Below, one piece after another: positions 8,322-17,169 of a stretch of DNA of 64,000 nt. Numbering within the stretch: position 1 is the stretch's first letter; every line of letters starts with the position of its first letter. Below the pieces are notes generated by a model. That model made no database searches, was not told where the DNA came from, and saw only the letters and a program-made list of their open reading frames with translations. The position numbers and the translations under genes are program-made. The DNA is taken from positions 310,001-374,000 of the forward strand of contig NZ_FTNO01000001.1 in NCBI RefSeq assembly GCF_900156425.1. Direction: 5' to 3'. Origin of the DNA: Haladaptatus litoreus. Lineage in GTDB: Archaea; Halobacteriota; Halobacteria; Halobacteriales; Haladaptataceae.

Positions 8322-9758
8322 ATGGGGATGCAAAACGAGACGATTAGACGTGTTTCTCGGCGTGATTTTCTGAAAACGACAGGGGCGATAGGTGGCGGGG
8401 CGATAATCGGCCAGTCCGCCAGCGCACAAAACACACCAATCTCCGTCCAGTGGGGTGCCGACGCTGATTTGGCGTCGGTGTCGGGAACGCTCCAACAGTT
8501 GCTGTGGGAGGCCGGACTTCCGCGAAACATCAGCATCGACATCATCGCGGGAACCGAGGAAACCGACATCCGCGAAGAGCAGTACACTCGGTGGCTGTCC
8601 GGGAACCTCTCGGAACCGGATATGATGCTCACTGACAGCGGGTGGACGCTGAACTTCGTCGTCCGCGACCAACTGCTCGCGCTCGATCAACATCTGTCCG
8701 AATCGGTCCGCAACCGGGTAAAAAACGGTTACTTCGAGGCGAGTGTTTCGACGGCAACTGGTCCCGACGGAAATTTGTACGCGGTGCCGCTGTATCCGGA
8801 CTTCGGGATGATGCTGTATCGCAAAGATTTGGTCGAGCAGGCCGGATACGATCCGGAGGGTGAGAACTGGGCGGAAAACTCCATCACGTGGGAGAAGTTC
8901 TCCCGGGCGACGAAGGATGCGATGGAGCAATCCGGTGTTCCGTACGGATTCACGTTTCAGGCCAGTCTCTACGAGGGCCTGCCCTGCTGTGATTTCAACG
9001 AGTTCATCTCGACGTGGGGCGGGGCGTATTTCGGTGGGCGAAAGTACCTCTTCGGCCCGATTGGCGAACGACCTGTGACCATCGCAGACCCCGCCGTCGT
9101 GAACTCTATTCGGATGATTCGAACCTTCCTTCGCGGGCAGGACGACCCGTTCGCACTCGACGGCTACGCGGGGTCGATAGCCCCGACCGGCGTTCTCCAG
9201 TGGAACGAGGACACCTCCTTCGGGCCGTTCGGCGCGGGTGACGCGGTGATGCATCGAAACTGGCCCTACGCCATCAACAGCGCAGGTGCTGAAAGCGCGC
9301 TCGGGGACCGGTTGGGCGTGATGCCGATTCCGTACGCGCATACCGAAAAACAATCCACCTACGGCGTCGGCGGTTCGACCTCCGCACTCGGGGGGTGGCA
9401 CATGGCCATCAACCCAAACTCCGCGAAGATAGACGCCGCGATTCAGGTACTCGAAGCCATGACCGACGACCGGATTCAGTTGATGTTATTCGAGGAAATT
9501 GGCTTGCTTCCGCCGGAGGTTTCCGTCCTCGAATCGCAGGCGGCGAAACAGATACCGATTATGGGTTCTCACGTCGAGACGCTTCGAAGAGCAGGAGAGA
9601 ACGCGATGCCACGGCCGGTCACCGTCGCGTGGGCACAGGAATCGACCAAGACCGCGGAACTGGTTCATACCTCCTACTCCGGAGAGATGGCACCGGACGC
9701 GGCGATGCAGGAGCTCCAGTCACAGTTGGAGGAGATAGAACAGTACAACAGGCTGTAG
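8322..9758 (+). CDS. Tat-exported extracellular solute-binding protein
   Basis: 478 aa. The N-terminus has a twin-arginine signal (RRVSRRDFLKTTG) and a hydrophobic stretch ending in SASAQ, so export in folded form is expected; there is no lipobox Cys, unlike most haloarchaeal binding proteins. The mature part has the layout of family 1 ABC sugar-binding proteins: DMMLTDSGWTLNFV, DGNLYAVPLYPDFGMMLYRKDL, NSITWEKF, GDAVMHRNWPYAI and GGWHMAINPNS. The likely ligand is a sugar or oligosaccharide. No permease or ATPase gene is adjacent, so its transporter must be elsewhere or it is an orphan. ATG 8322 and ATG 8328 are both possible; a TATA-like GTTTAAG lies about 35 bases upstream. Confidence 0.88.
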   Translation: MGMQNETIRRVSRRDFLKTTGAIGGGAIIGQSASAQNTPISVQWGADADLASVSGTLQQLLWEAGLPRNISIDIIAGTEETDIREEQYTRWLSGNLSEPDMMLTDSGWTLNFVVRDQLLALDQHLSESVRNRVKNGYFEASVSTATGPDGNLYAVPLYPDFGMMLYRKDLVEQAGYDPEGENWAENSITWEKFSRATKDAMEQSGVPYGFTFQASLYEGLPCCDFNEFISTWGGAYFGGRKYLFGPIGERPVTIADPAVVNSIRMIRTFLRGQDDPFALDGYAGSIAPTGVLQWNEDTSFGPFGAGDAVMHRNWPYAINSAGAESALGDRLGVMPIPYAHTEKQSTYGVGGSTSALGGWHMAINPNSAKIDAAIQVLEAMTDDRIQLMLFEEIGLLPPEVSVLESQAAKQIPIMGSHVETLRRAGENAMPRPVTVAWAQESTKTAELVHTSYSGEMAPDAAMQELQSQLEEIEQYNRL

Positions 9759-9817
9759 CGTACAACGTTTGCAACCGAGAACGGAACCAATAAACCCGAC
9801 GCGCCGAATTTTCGGGT

Positions 9818-10888
9818 ATGCAGGTGGCCGCGCCCCAATCATTCCGCCGGGTTCTTTCTTCGATGTGTACTGAACCGCATCCGGCGGCCCGCGACGCCGC
9901 GGAACGATTTTTGGCGTCGAATCCGGGTGACCCGACGACGTATCCGACTGTGTCCGCGCTGGAAGACGAAGCGGTCGGGATACTGGGTGAGATGACTGGA
10001 CTGGAAAATCCTCACGGCTACATCGCCAGCGGCGGCACCGAGGCTAACATTCAGGCGGTTCGGGCAGCGCGGAATCTCGCGGAAGCGGAGTCGGGGGCGA
10101 GAACGGACTCGCCGAACATCGTCGCACCCGAAAGCGCGCATTTCAGTTTTCAGAAGGCGGCGGACGTGCTCGGCGTCGAACTGCGACTCGCGGAAGTCGA
10201 TGCGAATCGTCGAGCAGAGCCGGATGCGGTGGCCGAACTGGTCGATGACGATACCGTGTTGGTGGTCGGAATCGCAGGAACCACCGAGTACGGCCGCGTT
10301 GACCCGATTCCAACGTTGTCGGAAATCGCCCACGACGCGGGGGCACTGCTTCACGTGGACGCGGCGTGGGGTGGATTCGTGCTTCCGTTTACGGACTACG
10401 AGTGGAACTTCGACCACGCCGAAGTGGATACGATGGGTATCGACCCACACAAAATGGGGCAGGCGGCGGTTCCGGCAGGTGGATTCTTGGCGCGTGAAAA
10501 GCGCGTGTTGGACGCACTGGCCGTCGAGACGCCGTATCTCGAATCGACCTCGCAGGCGACCCTCACGGGAACTCGAAGCGGCGCAGGTGTGGCAAGTGCG
10601 TGGGCCGCGATGGACGAACTCTGGCCCGCAGGCTACCGCGAGCAGTACGAGCGCTCGCAAGCCAACGCCGAATGGATTGCCGAGCGGTTCGAGGCCTGTG
10701 GCTACGACGTTGTTGACCCCGTTCTTCCGCTGGTCGCGGCGGACGTTCCGCGGAAGACGGTCGAAGAGCTCCAATCGCTGGGTTGGCGCGTCTCACCGAC
10801 TGGGTCGGGCGAACTCAGAATCGTCTGTATGCCCCACGTCACTCGGTCGATGTTGGAGTCGTTCGCGGCCGACCTCGAATCGCTGTAA
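9818..10888 (+). CDS. mfnA: L-aspartate/L-tyrosine decarboxylase, MfnA family
   Basis: 356 aa PLP-dependent group II decarboxylase. [15 protein letters not shown] (phosphate loop), [25 protein letters not shown] and the PLP-lysine Lys212 in DPHKMGQ are all present. MfnA makes tyramine for methanofuran in methanogens, but haloarchaea lack methanofuran and their homologues are taken to be aspartate 1-decarboxylases supplying beta-alanine for coenzyme A. The length matches that group. Aspartate as substrate is an inference from known haloarchaeal biology. It is convergent with the DUF1508 gene, with adjoining stop codons. Confidence 0.92.
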   Translation: MQVAAPQSFRRVLSSMCTEPHPAARDAAERFLASNPGDPTTYPTVSALEDEAVGILGEMTGLENPHGYIASGGTEANIQAVRAARNLAEAESGARTDSPNIVAPESAHFSFQKAADVLGVELRLAEVDANRRAEPDAVAELVDDDTVLVVGIAGTTEYGRVDPIPTLSEIAHDAGALLHVDAAWGGFVLPFTDYEWNFDHAEVDTMGIDPHKMGQAAVPAGGFLAREKRVLDALAVETPYLESTSQATLTGTRSGAGVASAWAAMDELWPAGYREQYERSQANAEWIAERFEACGYDVVDPVLPLVAADVPRKTVEELQSLGWRVSPTGSGELRIVCMPHVTRSMLESFAADLESL

Positions 10889-11425
10889 CTAATTCTCTTC
10901 CACTGGCGCGCCGAGCGCGTTCCGTTTGATGCTCGTGATTCCTTTTCTTGCGGCCTGTTTCGAGGAGTAGCCCTCGCCGCTATCTGCGATGATGTTTCCA
11001 TTTCGGTGAACGAGTCGCCAGCGCCACTCTTCGGCGTGGTCTTCGTACAGTTCGAACGATGCCTGCGTGGGTGGCCGAAGGGCTTCCACGACCGAACCGT
11101 CCTCTTGCGTAGCCGTGACGGGCCACGATTCGGATTGTGCGGTTTCGGATGGGGTTTGTCCTGTGAGACGACCCACGACCTTCGAGACGGTCTTCCCGTA
11201 GCGTTCGAGCAGTTCGGCCGAAACGTCCTGTTCCAGCAGTGGTTCGCCGTCCCGCGTGATTGTAAACCCGTGTCCGCGGCGTTCTATGGTTCCGTTCGAT
11301 TCCTCCCAATCCCCGTCGCGTCGGTACTCCACGGTGAGCGTGACCGCGGAGTAATCAGTGGTGTACTCTGCCCGAACTCGGAGGTTCGGATGGATACCGA
11401 CGCGATACTCTCTGTCCGATTGCAC
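10889..11425 (-). CDS. DUF1508 (YegP-like) domain protein
   Basis: 178 aa, soluble and acidic. The C-terminal 50 residues match the DUF1508 pattern: FELYEDHAEEWRWRLVHRNG, then NIIADSGEGYSSKQAARKG and ISIKRNA-like ending, the aromatic-rich beta-beta-alpha unit of the YegP family. The first 120 residues form a beta-rich region with RVGIHPNLRVRAEY that is not recognised; it may be a haloarchaeal domain of its own. Function is unknown. It is convergent with mfnA. Confidence 0.82.
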   Translation of the reverse strand: MQSDREYRVGIHPNLRVRAEYTTDYSAVTLTVEYRRDGDWEESNGTIERRGHGFTITRDGEPLLEQDVSAELLERYGKTVSKVVGRLTGQTPSETAQSESWPVTATQEDGSVVEALRPPTQASFELYEDHAEEWRWRLVHRNGNIIADSGEGYSSKQAARKGITSIKRNALGAPVEEN

Positions 11426-11534
11426 GTTCCCCTCTTTCGTTCCGATTCCGTATGAGTCTGTTTGCCAATAGTAATTTGCGCAGACAGGTTCTCCGATGTT
11501 AAAGTTTACATCGGTCGGTTACCGACTATGTCGT

Positions 11535-12113
11535 GTGTTAGGGAGTATCGCTTCGTTCGCCGATTTACTATCCAGTGGTGTCGTTCTCGTGTCATTCGGT
11601 TGGTTGGAGAGTGCCGTCGAACACGCCACCGGATGGGCGGGACTCGTCATCATCGCCGTCTACTCCTTTCTCATCTCGTTTATCCTCCCGCTTCCGAGCG
11701 AGGTCGTCCTCCTCGCACCCCTCGACCTCGGACTGGGACGGGTTGGACAGCTTTCGCTCATCGTTCTGGTTAGCGGCCTCGGAAAGGCCGCGGGGAGCGT
11801 TTTCGCCTTCCACATCGGGCAGGAAGCAAAGCAGTCCGGTCCGGTCATCAAGGCGCTCCGTCGGTCGAAAATCGACATCGTGGAGTGGTCGGAGAAAAAA
11901 ACCGTCGAACTCGCACGGAAATGGGGGTATCTCGGCTTGGCGATGGCCCTCTGTGTCCCGTTTTTTCCCGATACGATTTCGATTTACGCCTTCTCGATTC
12001 TGGAGGAAGATTACGCGAAGTTCGCTGCCGCATCGTTTGTCGGAAGCGTCGGGCGGTTGTTGGTGACAATCGGACTGGGTGCTGGAGTTATTGCGTTGAA
12101 CATTCCGTTCTGA
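11535..12113 (+). CDS. VTT (SNARE-associated) domain membrane protein, YqaA type
   Basis: About 192 aa with four to five predicted membrane helices: GWAGLVIIAVYSFLISFILPLPSE, LSLIVLVSGLGKAAGSVFAFHIG, YLGLAMALCVPFFPDTISIY, and a C-terminal helix. The PLPSE and GLGKAAGS segments and the re-entrant region are those of VTT/DedA-like proteins, whose bacterial and eukaryotic members are lipid scramblases or flippases. Start: an ATG at 11496 extends the frame by 13 residues, but GTG 11535 lies 30 bases after a TTTACA TATA-like element (about 11505) and is preferred for a leaderless transcript. Confidence 0.83.
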   Translation: MLGSIASFADLLSSGVVLVSFGWLESAVEHATGWAGLVIIAVYSFLISFILPLPSEVVLLAPLDLGLGRVGQLSLIVLVSGLGKAAGSVFAFHIGQEAKQSGPVIKALRRSKIDIVEWSEKKTVELARKWGYLGLAMALCVPFFPDTISIYAFSILEEDYAKFAAASFVGSVGRLLVTIGLGAGVIALNIPF

Positions 12114-12190
12114 TGTCGCATGAGTGAAGTCGTCGATTCATGACTCTTGCACGCGATTTCATACGGTACTTGGAAGGCAAGTATTCGTAG

Positions 12191-12266
12191 GACACGACTA
12201 ACACTTGGCGGGCGCGTGCGCCGCACGCGCCCGCCTGCTGGTTCGGACGGAATGTGTAGTCGTGAC
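12191..12266. repeat. Nested inverted repeat with a perfect 29-bp palindrome
   Basis: A perfect palindrome has arms 12207-12220 and 12222-12235 around one central base and is almost entirely G and C. It is enclosed by an imperfect outer pair (12191-12204 with 12254-12266, reading GACACGACTAACAC and GTGTAGTCGTGAC). It lies between the YqaA-type gene and the metG leader and could end the upstream transcript, but no T-run follows, so a repeat element or binding site is equally possible. Confidence 0.7.
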
Positions 12267-12362
12267 TTCTCTGTCGATATTGACCAGGAAGGAAAAAGAA
12301 GAACCGAACTACACTCACAGAGTAGTCCCTCTTTCACCTCTAGAACCCTCCACAGCCGTAGG

Positions 12363-12607
12363 TTTATATACTGTCACGAACCAATGAACTACCATGCGAC
12401 GGACGACCCCCGCCGACGCCCCCTCTATGCGAACCCTGCCATAGCGTCGGGTGAATCCTTCTGGGGTCGGTTTTTCGGAGGTGAAACCTGACAGTTCGAG
12501 TACCGCTCCGGAGCCACTGCGTCGTTCCGCGAAGCAATCGCACGAAATAGCCATGACGAAATACCGAAACCGGCGGGTTTTACACCCGCAGCAAAGGAGA
12601 TGAGAGT
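12363..12607 (+). promoter_or_regulatory. metG promoter and long leader with Shine-Dalgarno site
   Basis: A TTTATATA box at 12363-12370 predicts transcription from about 12390-12394, leaving a leader of roughly 215 bases before metG; most haloarchaeal genes have none. The leader carries three small reading frames: 35 codons from ATG 12384 (stop 12489-12491), 16 codons from ATG 12394 exactly at the predicted transcript start, and 16 codons from ATG 12553 whose stop TGA falls inside the Shine-Dalgarno stretch AAAGGAGATGAGAG just before ATG 12608. A hairpin with arms GCGGGT and ACCCGC lies at about 12574-12590. Whether the peptides are made is unknown. Confidence 0.55.
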
Positions 12608-14686
12608 ATGAGCCACGACGACTATCCGACGGACAATCCCGCGGTGGTGACCTGCGGGCTTCCCTACGCGAACGGGGACTTGCACATCGGCCACCTGCGA
12701 ACCTACGTCAGCGGCGACGTGCTGTCGCGCGCGCTGAAACAACTCGGCCAGCAGACGGCCTTCGTTTCCGGGTCGGACATGCACGGAACCCCCGTCGCCG
12801 TCAACGCCGAGAAAGAAGGCGTCTCGCCACGCGAGTTCGCGCTTCGCCACCACGAGAAGTACGAGGAGACGTTCCCGAAGTTCAATATCGAGTTCGACAA
12901 CTACGGCCACACCGACGACGAGACGAACACCGAACTCACCCGCCAAATCGTCCGCGAACTGGACGAAGGCGGCTACATCTACGAAAAGGACATCAAGGTC
13001 GCGTGGGACCCAGCGGAAGAAACCCCGCTCCCCGACCGCTACGTCGAAGGAACCTGTCCCTACTGTGGCGAACACGCCCGCGGTGATGAGTGCGACGAGG
13101 GCTGTGGTCGGCACCTCGAACCCGGCGAAATCGAAGACCCGACGAGCACCCTGACCGGCAATCCGGCGGAGTACCGCGAGCGGACGCACAAGTTCTTCCG
13201 CGTCTCGGAGCTTCAAGAGTACCTGCAAGGGTTCATCGACCGCCTCGAAGGGACGAGCAACGCGCAGAATCAGCCCCGCGAGTGGATTGAGGGCGAACTC
13301 CAAGACTGGTGTATCTCCCGCGATATGGATTGGGGAATCGACTATCCCGGAGACGAAGACGACGACGGGAGCGACGACCTCGTCCTCTACGTCTGGGTGG
13401 ACGCCCCAATCGAGTACGTCTCCTCGACCAAGCAGTACACCGAGCGCGTCGGAGACGACACCTACGACTGGGAGGAAGTGTGGAAGGAGAATGGGGAAAT
13501 CATCCACATCATCGGCCGCGACATCATCCAGCATCACACCGTCTTCTGGCCCGCGATGCTCCACGCTGTCGGGTACAACGAACCCCGCGCCGTCATGGCC
13601 AGTGGCTTCGTCAACCTGAACGACAAGGGCTTCTCGACCAGCCGAAATCGCGCCGTTTGGGCCGACGACTATCTGGACGAAGGGTTCGACCCCGACCTCC
13701 TGCGGTACTACCTCAGCACGACCGGCGGATTCGAGCGCGACGTGAACTTCTCGTGGGAGCAGTTCCAAGAGCGCGTCAACGGCGAACTCGTCGGCACGTT
13801 CGGCAACTTCGTCTACCGAAGCCTGCTGTTCGCCGCGCGGAACTACGACGGCGCGCCGGACGCAGAAGCCAGCGACGAAGTCCGTCACCGTATCGAGTCG
13901 GCCATCGACGACTTCGGCGAAGCTCTCAACGACTACTCGCTGAAAAAGCTCGGCGACGCCGCGACTTCGCTCGCCGCGTTCGGCAACGAGTACATCCAGC
14001 GCAACGAACCGTGGAAGCTGACCGACGACGACCCGGAAAAAGCGGAACAGGTCATCTACGACTGTGTTCAGTTGTCGAAGGCACTCGCGGTGCTCTACGC
14101 ACCGCTCCTGCCCGGCAAGGCCGAAGCTCTCTGGTCGCAGTTGGACGAAGACGGTTCCGTTCACGAAACGACAATCGAGGACGCACTCGCCGCGCCGCAT
14201 GGCAACTTCGGCGAACCTGACGAACTGTTTGGGAAAATCGAGGACGAGCGTGTCGAGGAACTGAACGAGAAACTGCAAGCGAGTATCGACGCGGCGAACG
14301 ACGATGCGGAAGACGACGAAGACATGACCGACGACGAATCCACGACGGAAGACGAATCGACTTCGAACGACCGAATCAGTTTCGACGAGTTCCAGAATCT
14401 CGACCTGCGCGTCGGGCGCATCGAATCCGCGGAGCCAATCGAGGGTGCGGATGCACTCCTGCGACTGGAAGTCAATATCGGCAGTGAGACGCGCCAAATC
14501 GTTGCAGGATTGAAACAGCTTCACGACGTGGACGACCTCGAAGGGAAGAAAATCGTCGTGGTGGCTAACCTCGAAAAAGCCGAACTGTTCGGCGTCGAGA
14601 GCAACGGGATGGTGCTCGCGGCAGGCGAAGAAGCAGACCTACTGACGACGCACGAAGACGCGGAACCGGGAACGAAAATCAAGTAG
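12608..14686 (+). CDS. metG: Methionyl-tRNA synthetase with C-terminal tRNA-binding domain
   Basis: 692 aa, class I aminoacyl-tRNA synthetase charging tRNA-Met. HIGH motif as HIGH at residues 26-29; zinc knuckle CPYCGEH...CDEGCGRHL near residues 145-165; KMSKS loop in the variant form KGFSTSRN near 340, usual for MetG; anticodon-binding helical domain follows. After an acidic stretch of Asp/Glu/Thr/Ser (about residues 565-590) comes an EMAP/Trbp111-type OB-fold (FDEFQNLDLRVGRIESAEPI, ANLEKAELFGVESNGMVLAA), which strengthens tRNA binding. The whole protein is in one frame. It has an unusual long leader and a hairpin after the stop. Confidence 0.97.
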   Translation: MSHDDYPTDNPAVVTCGLPYANGDLHIGHLRTYVSGDVLSRALKQLGQQTAFVSGSDMHGTPVAVNAEKEGVSPREFALRHHEKYEETFPKFNIEFDNYGHTDDETNTELTRQIVRELDEGGYIYEKDIKVAWDPAEETPLPDRYVEGTCPYCGEHARGDECDEGCGRHLEPGEIEDPTSTLTGNPAEYRERTHKFFRVSELQEYLQGFIDRLEGTSNAQNQPREWIEGELQDWCISRDMDWGIDYPGDEDDDGSDDLVLYVWVDAPIEYVSSTKQYTERVGDDTYDWEEVWKENGEIIHIIGRDIIQHHTVFWPAMLHAVGYNEPRAVMASGFVNLNDKGFSTSRNRAVWADDYLDEGFDPDLLRYYLSTTGGFERDVNFSWEQFQERVNGELVGTFGNFVYRSLLFAARNYDGAPDAEASDEVRHRIESAIDDFGEALNDYSLKKLGDAATSLAAFGNEYIQRNEPWKLTDDDPEKAEQVIYDCVQLSKALAVLYAPLLPGKAEALWSQLDEDGSVHETTIEDALAAPHGNFGEPDELFGKIEDERVEELNEKLQASIDAANDDAEDDEDMTDDESTTEDESTSNDRISFDEFQNLDLRVGRIESAEPIEGADALLRLEVNIGSETRQIVAGLKQLHDVDDLEGKKIVVVANLEKAELFGVESNGMVLAAGEEADLLTTHEDAEPGTKIK

Positions 14687-14692
14687 TCGTGT

Positions 14693-14719
14693 GAAAATCG
14701 GTAGGAACCACCGATTTTC
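14693..14719 (+). terminator. Hairpin downstream of metG
   Basis: Perfect 10-bp inverted repeat, GAAAATCGGT (14693-14702) and ACCGATTTTC (14710-14719), 7-base loop, starting six bases after the metG stop. It sits between two convergent genes, so it may serve both. Archaeal termination relies mostly on T-runs, so the role is inferred from position. Confidence 0.5.
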
Positions 14720-14740
14720 GCGGCTATTCGTAGCTGATTC

Positions 14741-15025
14741 TTATAAATCGTTCACGAGATTTGCGAACTCGTCCATCGGAATGATTTCCATCGTCTGCAT
14801 GTCGAGTCCGTAGCGTTCGATGCACAGTGAGGCCTGATACGCTGAATCCCTATCCTCGGCGTCGATGACGAGAAGGAAATCGTATTCGCCGAGGATGGCG
14901 TAGGTTTCTTCCAACGTCGCCTCGTGGGTTTCCAGTTCGTTTCGGATGTCTCCCCAGATGGACGCGAGTTCCTGTACGTTCTGATAGTTCTGTTCGATAG
15001 TGACCAGTGATGCGTATTTGGACAT
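14741..15025 (-). CDS. GYD domain protein
   Basis: 94 aa. The sequence MSKYASLVTIEQNYQNVQEL, then ATLEETYAILGEYDFLLVIDAED and ERYGLDMQTMEIIPMDEF, follows the GYD family: a ferredoxin-like alpha/beta fold named for the Gly-Tyr-Asp triad, here GEYDFL. Members are small stand-alone proteins of unknown function, possibly ligand or effector binding. An earlier ATG at 15049 is in frame, but the family begins at MSKYASL, so 15025 is chosen. It is divergent from pyruvate kinase. Confidence 0.87.
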   Translation of the reverse strand: MSKYASLVTIEQNYQNVQELASIWGDIRNELETHEATLEETYAILGEYDFLLVIDAEDRDSAYQASLCIERYGLDMQTMEIIPMDEFANLVNDL

Positions 15026-15140
15026 ATTTTCCCGTTTTGAATGCGACATAAATAGCGATTATGGCTAGGTATCCCCCAATCGTGACTCTCCGCCGCGGTA
15101 ACTGCGGGGTTTTTTGGCAGGCACCGACCAATCGTGGCGT

Positions 15141-16889
15141 ATGAGAAATGCGAAAATCGTCTGCACTCTTGGGCCTGCCTCGGATTCGCAGAGTTCGGTT
15201 CGGGAACTTGCAGACGCTGGAATGACGGTCGCTCGGGTCAACGCAAGCCACGGGTCGCGTGACGACCGAGCGGACATCATCGACACGGTTCGGCGGGTTG
15301 ACGAGGCGACCGAAAACCCCCTCGCGGCGATGCTCGACCTTCAGGGTCCGGAAATTCGAACCGCCGAAGTCGAAGAGCCAATCATGCTCGAAACCGACTC
15401 GACAGTACGGTTCGTAGAGGGCAACGACGCGACACCGGAGGAGGTCGGCCTGTCGGTCGCCATCACGAATGCCGAACCCGGCGACTCGGTTCTCTTGGAT
15501 GACGGCCGAATCGAAACGACTGTGGAGGAAGTCGAAGACGACGCGGTCGTGGCATACGTCGAAAGCGGCGGCGAACTTAGCAGTCGAAAAGGCGTCAACG
15601 TCCCCGGCGTCGAACTCGATTTGGATGTCGTCACCGAAAAAGACCGCAGCGACCTCCAACTGGCCGCGGAAGCGAACGTCGATTTCGTCGCGGCGAGTTT
15701 CGTCCGGGACGCCGACGACGTGTTCGAGGTCAGCAAAGTACTCGAAGACAACGGGGCAGACATCCCGATTATCGCGAAAATCGAACGTAGAGGCGCGGTC
15801 GAAAACTTGGAAGAAATCGTGGACGCGGCTTACGGCGTGATGGTCGCCCGCGGCGACCTCGGCGTCGAATGTCCGATGGAGGACGTACCGATGATTCAAA
15901 AGCGCATCATCCGAACCTGCCAGCGGGCAGGCGTCCCCGTCATCACTGCCACCGAAATGCTTGATTCGATGGTTCACTCGCGCAGGCCGACGCGAGCGGA
16001 GGCCTCCGACGTGGCGAACGCGGTTCTCGACGGAACGGACGCCGTCATGCTTTCGGGCGAAACGGCAATTGGCGACCATCCGGTTCGTGTAGTCGAAACG
16101 ATGGACAGCATCGTCCGCGAAGTCGAAGAGAGCGAGGAGTACGACGAAACGCTCGAACAGCGCGTTCCGACAGGCGACGATACCAGAACCGACGCCATCG
16201 CCCGTTCCGCGCGGTATCTCGCTCGCGACATTGGTGCGAGTGCCGTGGTCGCGGCCAGCGAATCCGGCTACACCGCGCTGAAGGTGGCGAAGTTCCGCCC
16301 CGGCGTTCCCGTCGTGGCGACCACGCCGAACGACCGCGTCCGGCGAAAACTCGCGCTCTCGTGGGGCGTCAACGCCCAATACACGAATCTCGGTCCCAGC
16401 GCCGAAACCATCATCGAGGACGGCGTGCAGGCCGCACTCGACGCGGACGTTGCGAAGAGCGGTGACACCGTGGTCGTCCTCTCCGGCATGATGAGCGAAC
16501 TCGAAGGCTCCGACACGGCCAACATGCTCAAAGTCCACGTCGCCGCGGAAACCATCGCAACCGGTCGCGGCGTCGTTCGCGGACAGGTCGCGGGGCCGAT
16601 TATCCGCAGTTCGACCGGCGACCTCGCCGACGTTCCGGAGGGGACGATACTCGTCCTCGAACCGGAGTTCGACGGCGAGTTCACAGGAGATACGTCGAAT
16701 CTCGCCGGTATCGTCGATGCTCGACCGGGGATGACCGGCTATCCGGCACTGGTCGCCCGCGAACTCGACATTCCGATGGTGAGCGGCGCACCGCTCGGCC
16801 CGGAAGTCGAAAGCGGCGACGAAGTGACCATCGACGCGGAACGTGGCGTCGTCTACCACGGTGACGTTCGGTCACACGACCGGTCGTAG
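15141..16889 (+). CDS. pyk: Pyruvate kinase with C-terminal PEP-utilizer-like domain
   Basis: 582 aa. Catalyses PEP + ADP to pyruvate + ATP, the last step of glycolysis. Catalytic barrel: KIVCTLGPAS at the start, ARVNASHGS, KGVNVPGVELDLD, and the active-site IIAKIERRGAVENLEEI with ARGDLGVECP and TATEMLDSM; the allosteric C-domain follows (residues about 340-470). The last 105 residues (from RGVVRGQVAGPI) resemble the phosphohistidine domain of PEP synthase, an extension also known in some Bacillus-type kinases. In GMTGYPALVARELDIP the usual Ser-His pair is Gly-Tyr, so this domain cannot be phosphorylated on His. ATG 15141 is preferred over the in-frame ATG 15114 because MRNAKIVCTLGP is the family start. 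Confidence 0.96.
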   Translation: MRNAKIVCTLGPASDSQSSVRELADAGMTVARVNASHGSRDDRADIIDTVRRVDEATENPLAAMLDLQGPEIRTAEVEEPIMLETDSTVRFVEGNDATPEEVGLSVAITNAEPGDSVLLDDGRIETTVEEVEDDAVVAYVESGGELSSRKGVNVPGVELDLDVVTEKDRSDLQLAAEANVDFVAASFVRDADDVFEVSKVLEDNGADIPIIAKIERRGAVENLEEIVDAAYGVMVARGDLGVECPMEDVPMIQKRIIRTCQRAGVPVITATEMLDSMVHSRRPTRAEASDVANAVLDGTDAVMLSGETAIGDHPVRVVETMDSIVREVEESEEYDETLEQRVPTGDDTRTDAIARSARYLARDIGASAVVAASESGYTALKVAKFRPGVPVVATTPNDRVRRKLALSWGVNAQYTNLGPSAETIIEDGVQAALDADVAKSGDTVVVLSGMMSELEGSDTANMLKVHVAAETIATGRGVVRGQVAGPIIRSSTGDLADVPEGTILVLEPEFDGEFTGDTSNLAGIVDARPGMTGYPALVARELDIPMVSGAPLGPEVESGDEVTIDAERGVVYHGDVRSHDRS

Positions 16890-16936
16890 TCCGTCCCGTA
16901 GCCAGCCTTTTGTCCGACCGCCTCGTATCACGGCGT

Positions 16937-17131
16937 ATGTCCGACTGGAAGTTCGATGTGGAGGATGTTGGGGAGGACGATGACGAAAACGGTGACGAGG
17001 ACGCTTCACAGATGTATCCCATGGACGAACCCCTCGAACCGGGAACTCCCTCGGCGGAAAACATTCTGTTCGTCGTCCTCGGTGCGCTCACGATGGTGTT
17101 CGTGTTCCTTCGACTGACCGGACTGGCGTAA
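16937..17131 (+). CDS. Small acidic protein with one C-terminal membrane helix
   Basis: 64 aa. The first 40 residues are very acidic (DVEDVGEDDDENGDEDAS); the last 20, ILFVVLGALTMVFVFLRLTG, are one membrane span, giving a tail-anchored layout with the acidic head probably in the cytoplasm. Similar short proteins are common in haloarchaea but have no known role. It lies 47 bases after pyruvate kinase and 38 bases before the NfeD gene in the same direction, so joint transcription is possible. The start at ATG 16937 removes a non-conserved 9-residue extension. Confidence 0.75.
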   Translation: MSDWKFDVEDVGEDDDENGDEDASQMYPMDEPLEPGTPSAENILFVVLGALTMVFVFLRLTGLA

Positions 17132-17169
17132 CCCACAAACCCTTAATCGTTCGACACCAACCCCCAATC

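Noticed and set aside
12400-12560. Possible tRNA or RNase P RNA in the metG leader
   Set aside because: One GTTCGAGTAC stretch resembles a T-loop but no cloverleaf can be drawn, and RNase P conserved blocks are missing.
12425-14524. 699-codon open frame on the minus strand across metG
   Set aside because: Shadow of the GC-rich metG gene; no protein family features, and metG is intact in the opposite direction.
14850-16859. 669-codon minus-strand frame across pyruvate kinase
   Set aside because: Antisense shadow of a well-conserved gene in high-GC DNA.
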